Shown: positions 59,336 through 64,000 of the stretch, piece by piece
How the letters are laid out: the number at the start of each line of letters is the position of its first letter
Numbering within the stretch: position 1 is the stretch's first letter
Assembly: GCA_024734495.1 (NCBI GenBank)
Contig: JALMQS010000082.1
Span: 760,625 to 824,624, forward strand
Length of the DNA stretch: 64,000 bases
Source of the DNA: Forficula auricularia
Lineage: Eukaryota > Arthropoda > Insecta > Dermaptera > Forficulidae
Direction: 5' to 3'
Position numbers and translations under genes: made by a program
Notes under the pieces: model-generated
The model's input: only the letters and a program-made list of their open reading frames with translations
Databases searched by the model: none
What the model was told of the DNA's origin: nothing

Positions 59336-62300
59336 TGCCTATGTTACCTCATATCTCCGCCAATTGTCAACCGATTTTGAAAATTTTTTTTGCATTGGGT
59401 CCAGTCTAGCTTCCGATTGGTCCCATTTTTTTTTCGATTTTTTTTCATAGGTATTAGACCTTTTTTATTAGGTTTGTTTAGGTTTGTTTAGACCTAACCT
59501 CTTTGTTTATGAACCGATTTCGATGGTTCTTTTTTTATCCGAAAGGGGGTGTCTTAGGGATGGTGTCATATTAATTTGGTCAAGTTCTGATGATATCATC
59601 ACTATTAATAACATCACTAAAAAGAGAAAAATAAAAATTTTTAAGAAAAAAATAAAAACCGACTTCAAAAAATTAAATGCAACAAATAAAATACACTAAA
59701 AGGTATAAAATAATTATTATCTTATTTAGTTACAACTAAACGACGAAATATTAACATGAAATTACTTTTTGAAGTTGGTGCCAAACATATACCTTTTATG
59801 AATCGCAATCGACGGATCTTACTTAGTACGTTTGGCGGGTACGCTCGCTGATAGGTATAGTTTGTTTGGCACCAACTTCAAAAAGTAATTTCATGTTAAT
59901 CTTTCGTCGTTTAGTTGTAACTAAATAAGATAATAATTATTTTATACCTTTTAGTGTATTTTATTTGTTGCATTTAATTTTTTGAAGTCGGTTTTTATTT
60001 TTTTCTTAAAAATTTTTTAATTTTTCTTTCGTATTATCTTTTATTTGTAACTATATTTTATAATTTCAGAATTGAGTTTTCGAGAGTATTCTATTACAAA
60101 AACATATAAATCGTTCAGCCGGTCAAATGACCGGTCGTGGTAGTTAAAACTGATTACATATTTTTCTCAAAAATTAAATAATCGGAAAAGTCGTAAATAT
60201 TAAAAAAACAATTGTATGTATATTTTAGGAAAAGTCATGAAGTTTAATAGCGATATAATAACGTGGTGTTTAGAAAATTTTAAACAAAATTTAAAAACGG
60301 TCATTTGACCGGTCGTGGTAGGTTTAGTGTTAAAATTTCCAAAATGGTAGAAAATTGAATTTTTTTTTGTCTCGTAATGTAATTATTGCCTACGTTGAAA
60401 ATGATAAATATTCTGAAAATTTCAATCTGGATATATCAATTTATAGATGTCCCTCAAGATTTCTTACTTTAACATACTATACAGGGTATCGTCAAGTATT
60501 GTAATCGTACACGAAAAAAGTAGTTTTTTTTTTCAAAATATCTCAAAAACGGCTGAAACCATTTTGATTAAAAAAATTGAGCTAAACTATGGAATTTCGC
60601 TCTACAAAAAAGCTTTAATAAGTAAACATCGAAAAAATTATATTTTTCGAGATAATAATTGTTTTGTGAAAATGTTTGTCCGTTAGTCTGTGTGTTACCA
60701 AATTTTTGTCGACGGGCTAGCTAAAAAACAAGTGTGAATATCAAAACTAAATTTCACACGTAGTTTTGGTCCATTGAGATTAAGAGCTGATTAAATTTTG
60801 GTGCATATCGACCCAAAATTAAGTGGGGTGGAGGGGGGTTAAAAATTAAAAATCTAGGCCGTTTGATCAAACTCAACCAAATTTTGTATACATAATCAGT
60901 GGACCCCCGGAAGTCTAAAAATGCAAAAACTAACCGCCCAAAATGGGGGGGGGGTCAAAAAAGGAAAATCTTGGCCATTTACCAAACTCAACCAAATTTT
61001 GTATACATAATCAGTGGACCCCCAGAAGTTTAAAAATGCAAAAACTAACCCCCCCCCCTACATGATTATAAATAATTTTAGGGGCTAGGTTGTATGGTAA
61101 AGTCAAGTGGATGACCACATCAGAACGTGTCAGTTTATTTAATTTTTTAAAGTAGTGTATTATATTCTCTTTTTTATTATAGTATGTATCATTTTATTCA
61201 TAATATTATTATTCATTTTTCTTAGTTTTTTTTTTTTAATTTGAAAATCTTATAATTTTAATTTTTTAACCTCCCCCCTCCTCATTAATTTTGACTTAAA
61301 TTTCACTCAATATCTATTCAGCTTTTAATCTCAACGCACCAAAACTACATGTGAAATTTCGTTTTGATATTCACACTGATTTTTGAGCTAGAGCGTATAC
61401 AAAATTTGCTAACGTACCAACAGACATAAAATAAAAATAACAAAATAATTAATATATAGTAAAATATAATTTTTTCGATATTCACTCATAAGGCTTTTTT
61501 GTAGAGCGAAACGGCATGGTTTCGCTCATTTTTTTTTTTATAAAAATACTTTCAGACGTTTTGGAGATATTTCGAAAAAATGAAGCAAAAAACTATATAA
61601 GCGAGCGTACCCGCCAAACGTACCAAGTAAGATCCGTGGAGTGCGATTCATAAAATGTATATGTTTGGCACCGACTTCAAAAATTAATTTCATGTTAATA
61701 TTTCGTCGTTTAGTAGTAACTAATTAAGATAATTATTTTATAGCTTTTAGTGCATTTTATTTTATTTTTAAGTTATTATTATTTTATTTCTTGCATTTAA
61801 TTTTTTTGAAGTCGGTTTATTTATTTTTTATAATTTTTTTTTTATTTTTCTCTCTTTAGTGATGTTATTAATAGTGACTTAATATAATAGCTTGCATGCA
61901 TCTCGTAAGAGAAAGCGTCGGGCGAATGAATGAGAAAATGATTTAATATTATTATTAATAAAATTCAATTAATAAATATATAAATTCTCTCGAACGTTTG
62001 AGGGTTTAAATGAATGTTTTAAGATTTTTTATAAAAGATTTTATTTATTATAATTTCCATTATTTGGACATAAGAATTGGAGATTTAAGTTATTTCGTCA
62101 TTGATCATATCTTCAGAACTTGACCAAATTAATATGGTACCACCCCTAAGGTACCCTCTTTCTAATAAAAAAAGAATCATCGAAATCGGTTCATAAACAA
62201 AGAAGTTATGCCTGAACCAACATTTCAAAAAAGGTCTAATACCAATGAAAAAAAAACTGGACCAATCGGAAACTAGACTGAACTCAATGCAAAAAAATCA

Positions 62301-62588
62301 TCAAAATCGGTTCATAATTGGCGAAGATATATGTTAGATTTGCTCTAAAGTTATGTGGATGGCCACATTAGTTTATTTATTTTAGACGTAACATTGTGTA
62401 ATATGTGTGTAATGAATCAAAATTCTAATGAATTTATTTTTTAATGATATAAAAATATTTAAAAAAAAAATTTGAGAAAATATTTTGAATAATTTTCCAA
62501 AATTTGAATTAAGTTAAAAAAACAAAAAAAACAAAAAAAAACAAGAAATTCTCACCAGAATTGCTCCCAATATATATTTAATCATCAT
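37867..62588 (-). CDS. OBP-B: diverged Plus-C OBP with Gly-Gly-Pro repeat, 9 exons, about 177 aa (gene span)
   Basis: Predicted secreted OBP-family protein on the minus strand, inverted duplicate of OBP-A. Order: signal peptide (residues 1-18), Gly-Gly-Pro repeat (about 20-37), CCPTAPK at 52-58, C2 at 73 but Asn where C3 should be, an extra Cys in MECWKEV, C4 in FTSC, C4a-x9-C5-x8-C6-P in the C-terminal exons, and a Lys/Gly-rich tail. Seven introns match OBP-A in position and phase; one more splits the signal peptide. Two weak points: a 2-nt exon is needed between 52925 and 47217, and the donor of the exon at 43626 is unclear. It could be a rapidly changing OBP with a new role or a gene starting to decay, although no in-frame stop was met. 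Confidence 0.75.
37992..38034. repeat. (TA)n microsatellite
   Basis: About 21 TA units just upstream (minus strand) of the OBP-B exon 9 acceptor. Confidence 0.9.
39158..39453. mobile_element. Ribozyme-bearing fold-back with 13-bp target duplication
   Basis: 296 bp from AATTGGAGTAATTTTTGGAG to ATATCCACTT, flanked by exact ACTTGAGATATAT at 39145-39157 and 39454-39466. Same family as 1310, 20590 and 35216. Confidence 0.88.
39263..39298 (-). ncRNA. Hammerhead ribozyme core, intact, sense to OBP-B
   Basis: CTGAAGA, stem II GGAGG/CCTCC, GAAAC, loop GTCG, GTT triplet; would be present in the last intron of the OBP-B pre-mRNA. Confidence 0.7.
39768..40312. repeat. Palindrome, about 200-bp arms (OBP-B last intron)
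   Basis: Left arm from ACAGGAAATAATTCCCGG, right arm ending CCGGGAATTATTTCCTGT; loop near 39970-40090. It ends 115 bp from OBP-B exon 8. No ribozyme box seen. Confidence 0.75.
40427..40454 (-). CDS. OBP-B exon 8: C6-Pro segment
   Basis: Twenty-eight nt after ATTTACAG, donor G|GTAAAA. Encodes KCPACAKVE; C6 comes eight residues after C5 and is followed by Pro. Length and phases match OBP-A exon 7. The 132-bp intron to exon 7 is one of the few short ones. Confidence 0.8.
40587..40648 (-). CDS. OBP-B exon 7: C4a-x9-C5 segment
   Basis: Sixty-two nt between CTTTCAG and GTAAGA, phase 1 in and 0 out. Encodes KKCTSGAHKFHFCVEFKMLK; nine residues lie between the cysteines, as in OBP-A exon 6, and SGA is conserved at the same place. 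Confidence 0.8.
40649..41640. other. OBP-B intron 6, unassigned part
   Basis: Includes an unrecognised 148-codon minus frame (40932-41378) with no known motif, and two related G-rich blocks near 41375 and 41500. Nothing else supportable. Confidence 0.35.
41649..42672. mobile_element. Large ribozyme-type fold-back, about 300-bp arms, with an insert in its loop
   Basis: Arms from AAAGATTCATGGCTTTTTGG and its complement. Both arms carry a variant core (CTTGAAA-like box, stem II GTCC/GGAC, GAAAC) near 41700-41740 (minus) and 42570-42615 (plus). The loop (about 42040-42390) holds two diverged units of about 80 bp (TTAATATCAGRTTGGTGT) of unknown origin. Confidence 0.7.
43135..43229 (-). tRNA. tRNA-like gene with enlarged D-loop (anticodon uncertain)
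   Basis: A 95-nt cloverleaf can be drawn: acceptor GGATCAG/CTGATCC (7/7), D stem GCTT/AAGC with a 31-nt loop that itself contains hairpin GAGGT/ACCTC, anticodon stem TTGCA/TGCAA with seven-base loop GTACATA, five-base variable loop, T arm CCGGG/CCCGG with loop TTCGAGC. TTTT follows at once, as for a Pol III gene. The loop would read anticodon ACA, but G at 32 and T at 37 are unusual, so it may instead be a SINE head or tRNA relic. It lies in OBP-B intron 6, same strand. Confidence 0.45.
43494..43626 (-). CDS. OBP-B exon 6: central helices and C4; 3' boundary uncertain
   Basis: Acceptor TTTTAAAG. Encodes LNDENKVDVEKMKTDV and on through DMECWKEVIDKVFTSCSKKLDSN, matching OBP-A exon 5. The next exon needs phase 1, and the only phase-1 GT sites are ACTA|GTTGTT, AGTT|GTTCTA and AATT|GTGGAT; the last keeps C4 and gives ten residues to C4a, so it is used here, though it is a poor donor. 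The frame stays open for 17 more codons in a Ser/Glu/Lys-rich stretch before TGA. A decayed donor or an unusual splice is possible. Confidence 0.6.
43720..44310. repeat. Ribozyme-type arms around dispersed repeat G (copy 2)
   Basis: Inverted arms at 43720-43795 and 44235-44310 (AACACGTTTATT, ACGTTTCGG) with decayed hammerhead boxes flank repeat G, which here has two tandem units of about 130 bp with AATTTTGTATACATAATCAG. Confidence 0.65.
44699..45498. mobile_element. TA-flanked MITE, GAGGAAAGTAACC ends
   Basis: Terminal repeat GAGGAAAGTAACCAAATATG at the left and its complement at the right, each next to TA (about 26 bp). It contains the hAT element at 44840-45162. Non-coding, Tc1/mariner-like ends. 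Confidence 0.8.
44840..45162. mobile_element. hAT MITE (CAGTGATTCTCAACC ends)
   Basis: 323 bp, ends CAGTGATTCTCAACC and GGTTGAGAATCACTG, exact 8-bp duplication GTCTAGAG at 44832-44839 and 45163-45170. The ends resemble the widespread SPIN-like hAT group. Confidence 0.92.
45636..45790. mobile_element. Small hAT-type MITE, copy 2
   Basis: 155 bp, ends CGAGGCGTGAACCGCGA and TCGCGGTTCACCCCTCG, exact duplication AATATTTC at 45628-45635 and 45791-45798. Confidence 0.9.
46273..46875 (-). repeat. Dispersed repeat F, copy 2 (empty site)
   Basis: Uninterrupted relative of 21331-22310. The 95-codon frame on it is unrecognised. Confidence 0.7.
47176..47217 (-). CDS. OBP-B exon 5: C2 segment, C3 lost
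   Basis: Forty-two nt after TTTATTTAG and before GTAAGT, phase 0 at both ends. Encodes FPCTIENAFKEKGW. It aligns with CSGECIFRHLNL of OBP-A; the first Cys is kept, the second (C3) is Asn. The C3-C6 disulfide of a normal OBP could not form. Confidence 0.75.
47305..47306 (-). CDS. OBP-B exon 4: candidate 2-nt micro-exon
   Basis: On the minus strand a long T-rich tract ends TTTTCAG, then AT, then GTAAGT. Exon 3 ends in phase 1 and exon 5 must be read in phase 0; joining them directly gives a stop within six codons. The two nt AT complete GAT (Asp) and restore frame. OBP-A has a 17-nt exon at the same place with the same phases. The downstream intron is 87 bp. Confidence 0.6.
47343..47379. repeat. 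(TA)n microsatellite
   Basis: About 18 TA units, ending (minus strand) about 36 bp before the 2-nt exon of OBP-B. Confidence 0.9.
47692..47912 (-). mobile_element. tRNA-derived SINE
   Basis: Minus strand: GGGTTAGCCGAGCCGGCTAA (A-box region), GGGTTCGATCC (B box), body, A tail. Exact 11-bp duplication TAGCTCGTAAA at 47681-47691 and 47913-47923. The 82-codon frame across it is a shadow. Confidence 0.85.
48395..48895. repeat. Palindromic element, about 210-bp arms
   Basis: Ends ATCCAGGATGACCATAATAA and complement; loop about 48609-48662. Non-coding. Confidence 0.75.
48965..49585 (+). repeat. Family E element, copy 3
   Basis: Parallel to 5760-6425, ending with a C run and CTGGCTACGCCACTG. Confidence 0.7.
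50560..51212 (-). pseudogene. LINE reverse transcriptase, 3' half, broken frames
   Basis: 50916-51212 reads SPMIFNLYIEEAIKEF and MLRFADDIALL (the catalytic FADD box); 50560-50823 in another frame reads LKTYVWSIAMYGCETWTI, LEMWCYRRMM. A frame break lies between. Confidence 0.85.
51341..52072 (-). pseudogene. LINE AP-like endonuclease domain
   Basis: Continuous 243-codon frame. Motifs in order: VGAWNVKTL (about 42-50), IIGISEMRYSEEGDFW, AGVGIIMNKK, VYMPTTSYEDQDIEEMYEQ, IIMGDWNARVGKG, GLGNRNERGERLIEFC, VVANTLFQ and RIYTW. This is the endonuclease of LINE polyproteins (often mislabelled as craniofacial development protein 2). It breaks off just after YTW, so no active polyprotein is encoded. Confidence 0.9.
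52925..52979 (-). CDS. OBP-B exon 3: CC-motif segment
   Basis: Fifty-five nt between GATTTTAG and GTAAGAA, phase 0 in and 1 out. Encodes CCPTAPKIMERVEPAEGE, the counterpart of the SCCGDPP exon of OBP-A but much shorter (18 versus 64 residues), so the Cys equivalent to residue 51 of OBP-A is missing. A 60-codon frame from an ATG at 53065 runs through this exon but has no signal peptide and ignores its acceptor. Confidence 0.7.
53417..54501. mobile_element. TA-flanked long-inverted-repeat element, copy 4 (upstream of OBP-B exon 3)
   Basis: Ends TCGGGTGAGT and ACTCACCCGG with TA; contains the small hAT MITE at 53591-53769. Confidence 0.8.
53591..53769. mobile_element. Small hAT-type MITE, copy 3
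   Basis: 179 bp, ends CGAGGGGTGAACCGCGAT and complement CGGATCACCCCTCG, exact 8-bp duplication TGGAAACC at 53583-53590 and 53770-53777. Its middle holds several ACTTCCAAATATTTCC-type units. Confidence 0.92.
54790..55260. repeat. Reverse copy of the 16.6-17.2 kb repeat, ending in a tight palindrome
   Basis: Same blocks as 16750-17225 inverted. At 55170-55255 two arms of about 38 bp (TTTTGATTTTCTCAAAAACG) meet almost without a loop. Confidence 0.65.
55385..55665. mobile_element. Inverted-end element with tRNA-like core
   Basis: Ends TTAGAAAATCACAAGATG and CATCTTATGATTTTCTAAA; B-box-like GAGTTCGATTGG inside. Related to the ends at 28.7 and 29.9 kb. Confidence 0.6.
56180..56785 (-). pseudogene. 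LINE reverse-transcriptase C-terminal fragment
   Basis: Minus strand reads HEHAARKLGLLF, LLIFYKAQIRPCLEYGSHLW, LDAIQKRAIKLIGDP, NSLDSLAHRRTVSALALYYR and YYHGVCSVELKSIIP, the C-terminus of an insect CR1/Jockey-type LINE. The 5' part is absent. It is in OBP-B intron 2, antisense frames being shadows. Confidence 0.85.
56885..57110 (+). repeat. 190-bp repeat, copy in OBP-B intron 2
   Basis: Shares with 63295-63500 a long stretch: AATGGAATTGAAATAATTAT, CGGAAAAGAGG, TTTTTCCTCTTATTAAAAAC, GGACACTCGATGGTGGAGAA and AATACAATGTATACATTAAT. Confidence 0.8.
57253..57372 (-). CDS. OBP-B exon 2: signal peptide end and Gly-Gly-Pro repeat
   Basis: One hundred and twenty nt after TATTTTAG, phase 0 at both ends, donor GAG|GTCTTT (weak). 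Encodes 40 residues: LAVVVSAHR, then six units of Gly-Gly-Pro with mixed Gly and Pro codons, then HGPRGGFHKRMQE. GC content is far above that of the flanks. OBP-A exon 1 also ends with Glu at this junction, in the same phase. The repeat would form a flexible or polyproline-like N-terminal arm; it is GGP and not the G-x-y triplet of true collagen. Confidence 0.7.
57590..58310 (-). repeat. Family E element, copy 4 (reverse)
   Basis: Reverse-strand match to 5660-6190, including the hairpin GATTTATAGATATC / GATATCTATAAATC at 58110-58200. Confidence 0.65.
58440..58645. repeat. Fold-back of about 200 bp
   Basis: TATTTATTTAGCCTTCACGC and complement around a loop near 58540; the GAAATGTC boxes recall the ribozyme arms, but no stem II is present. 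Confidence 0.5.
59246..60020. mobile_element. CCGACTTC fold-back element, copy 3 (reverse; OBP-B intron 1)
   Basis: Full copy with a poly-T tract of about 47 at 59287-59334. Confidence 0.8.
60100..60330. repeat. Short direct repeat GGTCATTTGACCGGTCGTGGTAG
   Basis: GTCAAATGACCGGTCGTGGT at 60122 and TCATTTGACCGGTCGTGGTA at 60301, about 180 bp apart, in otherwise AT-rich sequence. Each contains the palindrome ACCGGT. Origin unknown. Confidence 0.5.
60478..61600. repeat. Dispersed repeat G, copy 3
   Basis: Starts ACAGGGTATCGTCAAGTATT, has two tandem units of about 125 bp (60845-61060), then CACATCAGAACGTGTCAG, and a second end-like part to 61600. Confidence 0.65.
61598..62340. mobile_element. 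CCGACTTC element, partial copy 4
   Basis: Matches 10075-10575; an unrelated insert of about 230 bp (61865-62100) splits it. Confidence 0.65.
62556..62588 (-). CDS. OBP-B exon 1: start of signal peptide
   Basis: Encodes MMIKYILGAIL and ends CTG|GTGAGA in phase 0. With exon 2 it makes a classic signal peptide, MMIKYILGAILLAVVVSA, with probable cleavage before His. There are two tandem ATGs; the first was taken. Confidence 0.7.
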
Positions 62589-62630
62589 GTTGGTGTGTCT
62601 TTTTGTGATGAAATACATTAGCTGGGAACA

Positions 62631-62636
62631 TTTATA
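62631..62636 (-). promoter_or_regulatory. Candidate TATA box of OBP-B
   Basis: On the minus strand TATAAA lies 43 bp before the first ATG at 62588. A start about 30 bp downstream falls near a TTCATCAC initiator-like site and would give a leader of about 20 nt. The spacing is the better of the two gene promoters. Confidence 0.5.
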
Positions 62637-63294
62637 TTCTTTTCATCACCGGAAATATATATATATGATACATTTTTTTAATAATGACAAATTACAACGG
62701 GGAATTACAGGAAATAGAATTGCATGTTTTTATAAAAATTTCATCTCTTAAAATTATCATTAAATAATAATAATAATACATAAATATCATTAAATAATAA
62801 TACCACCAGTGGCGCAATCACGGAGGGGGGGGGGGGGGGGCAAAAAGGGGGGGAAGTTCATCCCCCAGGACTAGGAAAAAAATAAACGTAAGTAAAAATG
62901 AAAATGAAAAAAATATTTGGTAAATTTTAATCAATATTTTGATTATATCTACTCTTATTAAACGAGCAAAAATTATTTATATATTTATATAATTGTATCT
63001 TAGTTCTATTTTGAAAACGGCTCTACCGTTTTTGATGAAACCAACTCTATTAACAAGTTTTGAGGATGAGAAAACGATCTGGCTAGGTCTGGACCTCGAC
63101 AAATTTAATCTTAATTGATCTTTTCTTAAAGTATTTATTGATAGATGAAAATCTCAATAAAAGTGTTTGTTTACATTTTTTTCAATTATCTTTTATTTTT
63201 AATTGGTTTTTTAATTTTAAAACCCTCTAATAGGTTATAGCAAATATTAATATATTATATTAAAATTAGGAATTTTTTGTTTGTTTTTAATGAA

Positions 63295-63500
63295 TGGATT
63301 GGAAAAGGGGAGAGGAAGAATAATGGAATTGAAATAATTATCGGAAAAGAGGTTTTTTCTTTAATTAGTTTTTTCCTCTTATTAAAAACAAGGACTAAAA
63401 AGATGATCAAGGACACTCGATGGTGGAGAAGTAATCTTCGGAGTCGAAGCTAAAATACAATGTATACATTAATTCATGTAAAATAATTGGTTTTTATCTA
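63295..63500 (+). repeat. 190-bp repeat, copy upstream of OBP-B
   Basis: Second copy of 56885-57110, in direct orientation, 0.7 kb upstream of the OBP-B start. The middle is an imperfect palindrome (GGAAAAGAGG...CCTCTT). Confidence 0.8.
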
Positions 63501-63769
63501 ATAAAATCGTTTGTTTTTAATTAACAGGTGTCTAAATCATAACGTTACAGGTGTGTTTACAAATAAAGTGGTTGAAGTGGCTTTTATATATATAACTTGT
63601 AAACAAATCTTATTTAATTTTGTTTTTATTTCAGATCCTATACGATTATTTTCCTATTTAATTTTTATAATGTTTATCAATATGAACGAATGTGGGCAAA
63701 TTAGTGTACGAGTAAACAAATATACACATAATATGTAGACCATTAGAAAGCTAGAAATGCAAAAACTGG

Positions 63770-63950
63770 GTGCGGGTTGTGGTGTATGTGGGAGGTGAAG
63801 GAGGTGGGGTGCAGTTGTGGGGATCCTGGGATGGGGTGGGACGGAGTGGGGTTGTAGTGGTGGGGGCGAGGTGTATAGAAACTATACACCTCGCCCCCAC
63901 GGGAGGGGGGGTCTGGGCATACCGTGCATCGCTCAATGGCTCCAGGTACT
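63770..63950. repeat. G-rich tract with a 19-bp perfect hairpin
   Basis: The plus strand is strongly purine/G-rich. 63860-63878 and 63882-63900 are perfect inverted copies (GTGGGGGCGAGGTGTATAG) with a three-base loop AAA. A decayed relative of the CCGAGCGATGCTCGG block follows near 63930. Confidence 0.85.
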
Positions 63951-64000
63951 TTGTTTTTTGTAAGAAATTATTGCAAATAATGATTTCGTTGCCACTTTTA

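Noticed and set aside
1..64000. CRISPR arrays, operons, prophage or bacterial defence loci
   Set aside because: Splice sites, poly(A) signals, SINEs and LINEs show nuclear DNA of an animal; the repeats are transposons or microsatellites, not regularly spaced arrays.

Overview
The window looks like a stretch of AT-rich, transposon-saturated insect nuclear DNA. The insect call rests on two spliced genes whose predicted proteins match the insect-only Plus-C class of odorant-binding proteins (OBPs). A beetle or another large-genome insect would fit, but the order cannot be fixed from sequence alone. Almost every long open frame here is transposon debris or a shadow; the host genes are built from exons of 2 to 193 nt spread over tens of kb, so they were read by hand from splice sites, phase and cysteine spacing.

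Host genes. OBP-A (+, 8567-30044, 8 exons, 202 aa) and OBP-B (-, 62588-37867, 9 exons, about 177 aa) stand tail to tail with 7.8 kb between their stop codons. They share seven intron positions, all in the same phase (0,1,0,0,1,0,1), so they are duplicates. OBP-A has a signal peptide, a CC-x-x-P motif and the full C2-x3-C3 ... C4a-x9-C5-x8-C6-P-x9-C6a pattern. OBP-B keeps the C-terminal pattern, has lost C3, carries a Gly-Gly-Pro repeat after its signal peptide and ends in a Lys/Gly-rich tail. At the position where OBP-A has a 17-nt micro-exon, OBP-B appears to have one of only 2 nt, which is needed to keep frame. Both genes have a TATA-like box upstream of the first ATG. The likely role is binding small hydrophobic ligands outside the cell; nothing in the sequence names the ligand.

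Introns and flanks. These are filled with nested repeats: (1) fold-back elements whose arms carry hammerhead ribozyme cores (nine intact, several decayed), two of them with 12-13 bp target duplications, together with a decayed Penelope-like reverse transcriptase (34.4-35.2 kb) flanked by the same ribozyme; (2) four TA-flanked long-inverted-repeat elements (977, 13874, 23362, 53417); (3) hAT-type elements with clear 8-bp duplications (2499, 21811, 26105, 44840, 45636, 53591); (4) four copies of a fold-back family ending in CCGACTTCAAAAA; (5) a mariner relic with a transposase C-terminus (17.8-18.3 kb); (6) a TTAA-flanked element containing a LINE (49.8-52.8 kb); (7) LINE 3' fragments near 0.7, 9, 33 and 56.5 kb; (8) tRNA-derived SINEs with exact target duplications.

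Layout: 0-8.4 kb upstream repeats; 8.45-30.1 kb OBP-A; 30.1-37.8 kb intergenic (LINE, SINE, Penelope element); 37.8-62.6 kb OBP-B; 62.6-64 kb upstream of OBP-B, with a 190-bp sequence also found in OBP-B intron 2 and a strong G/C-rich hairpin near the end. No rRNA, CRISPR, operon or bacterial feature is present.
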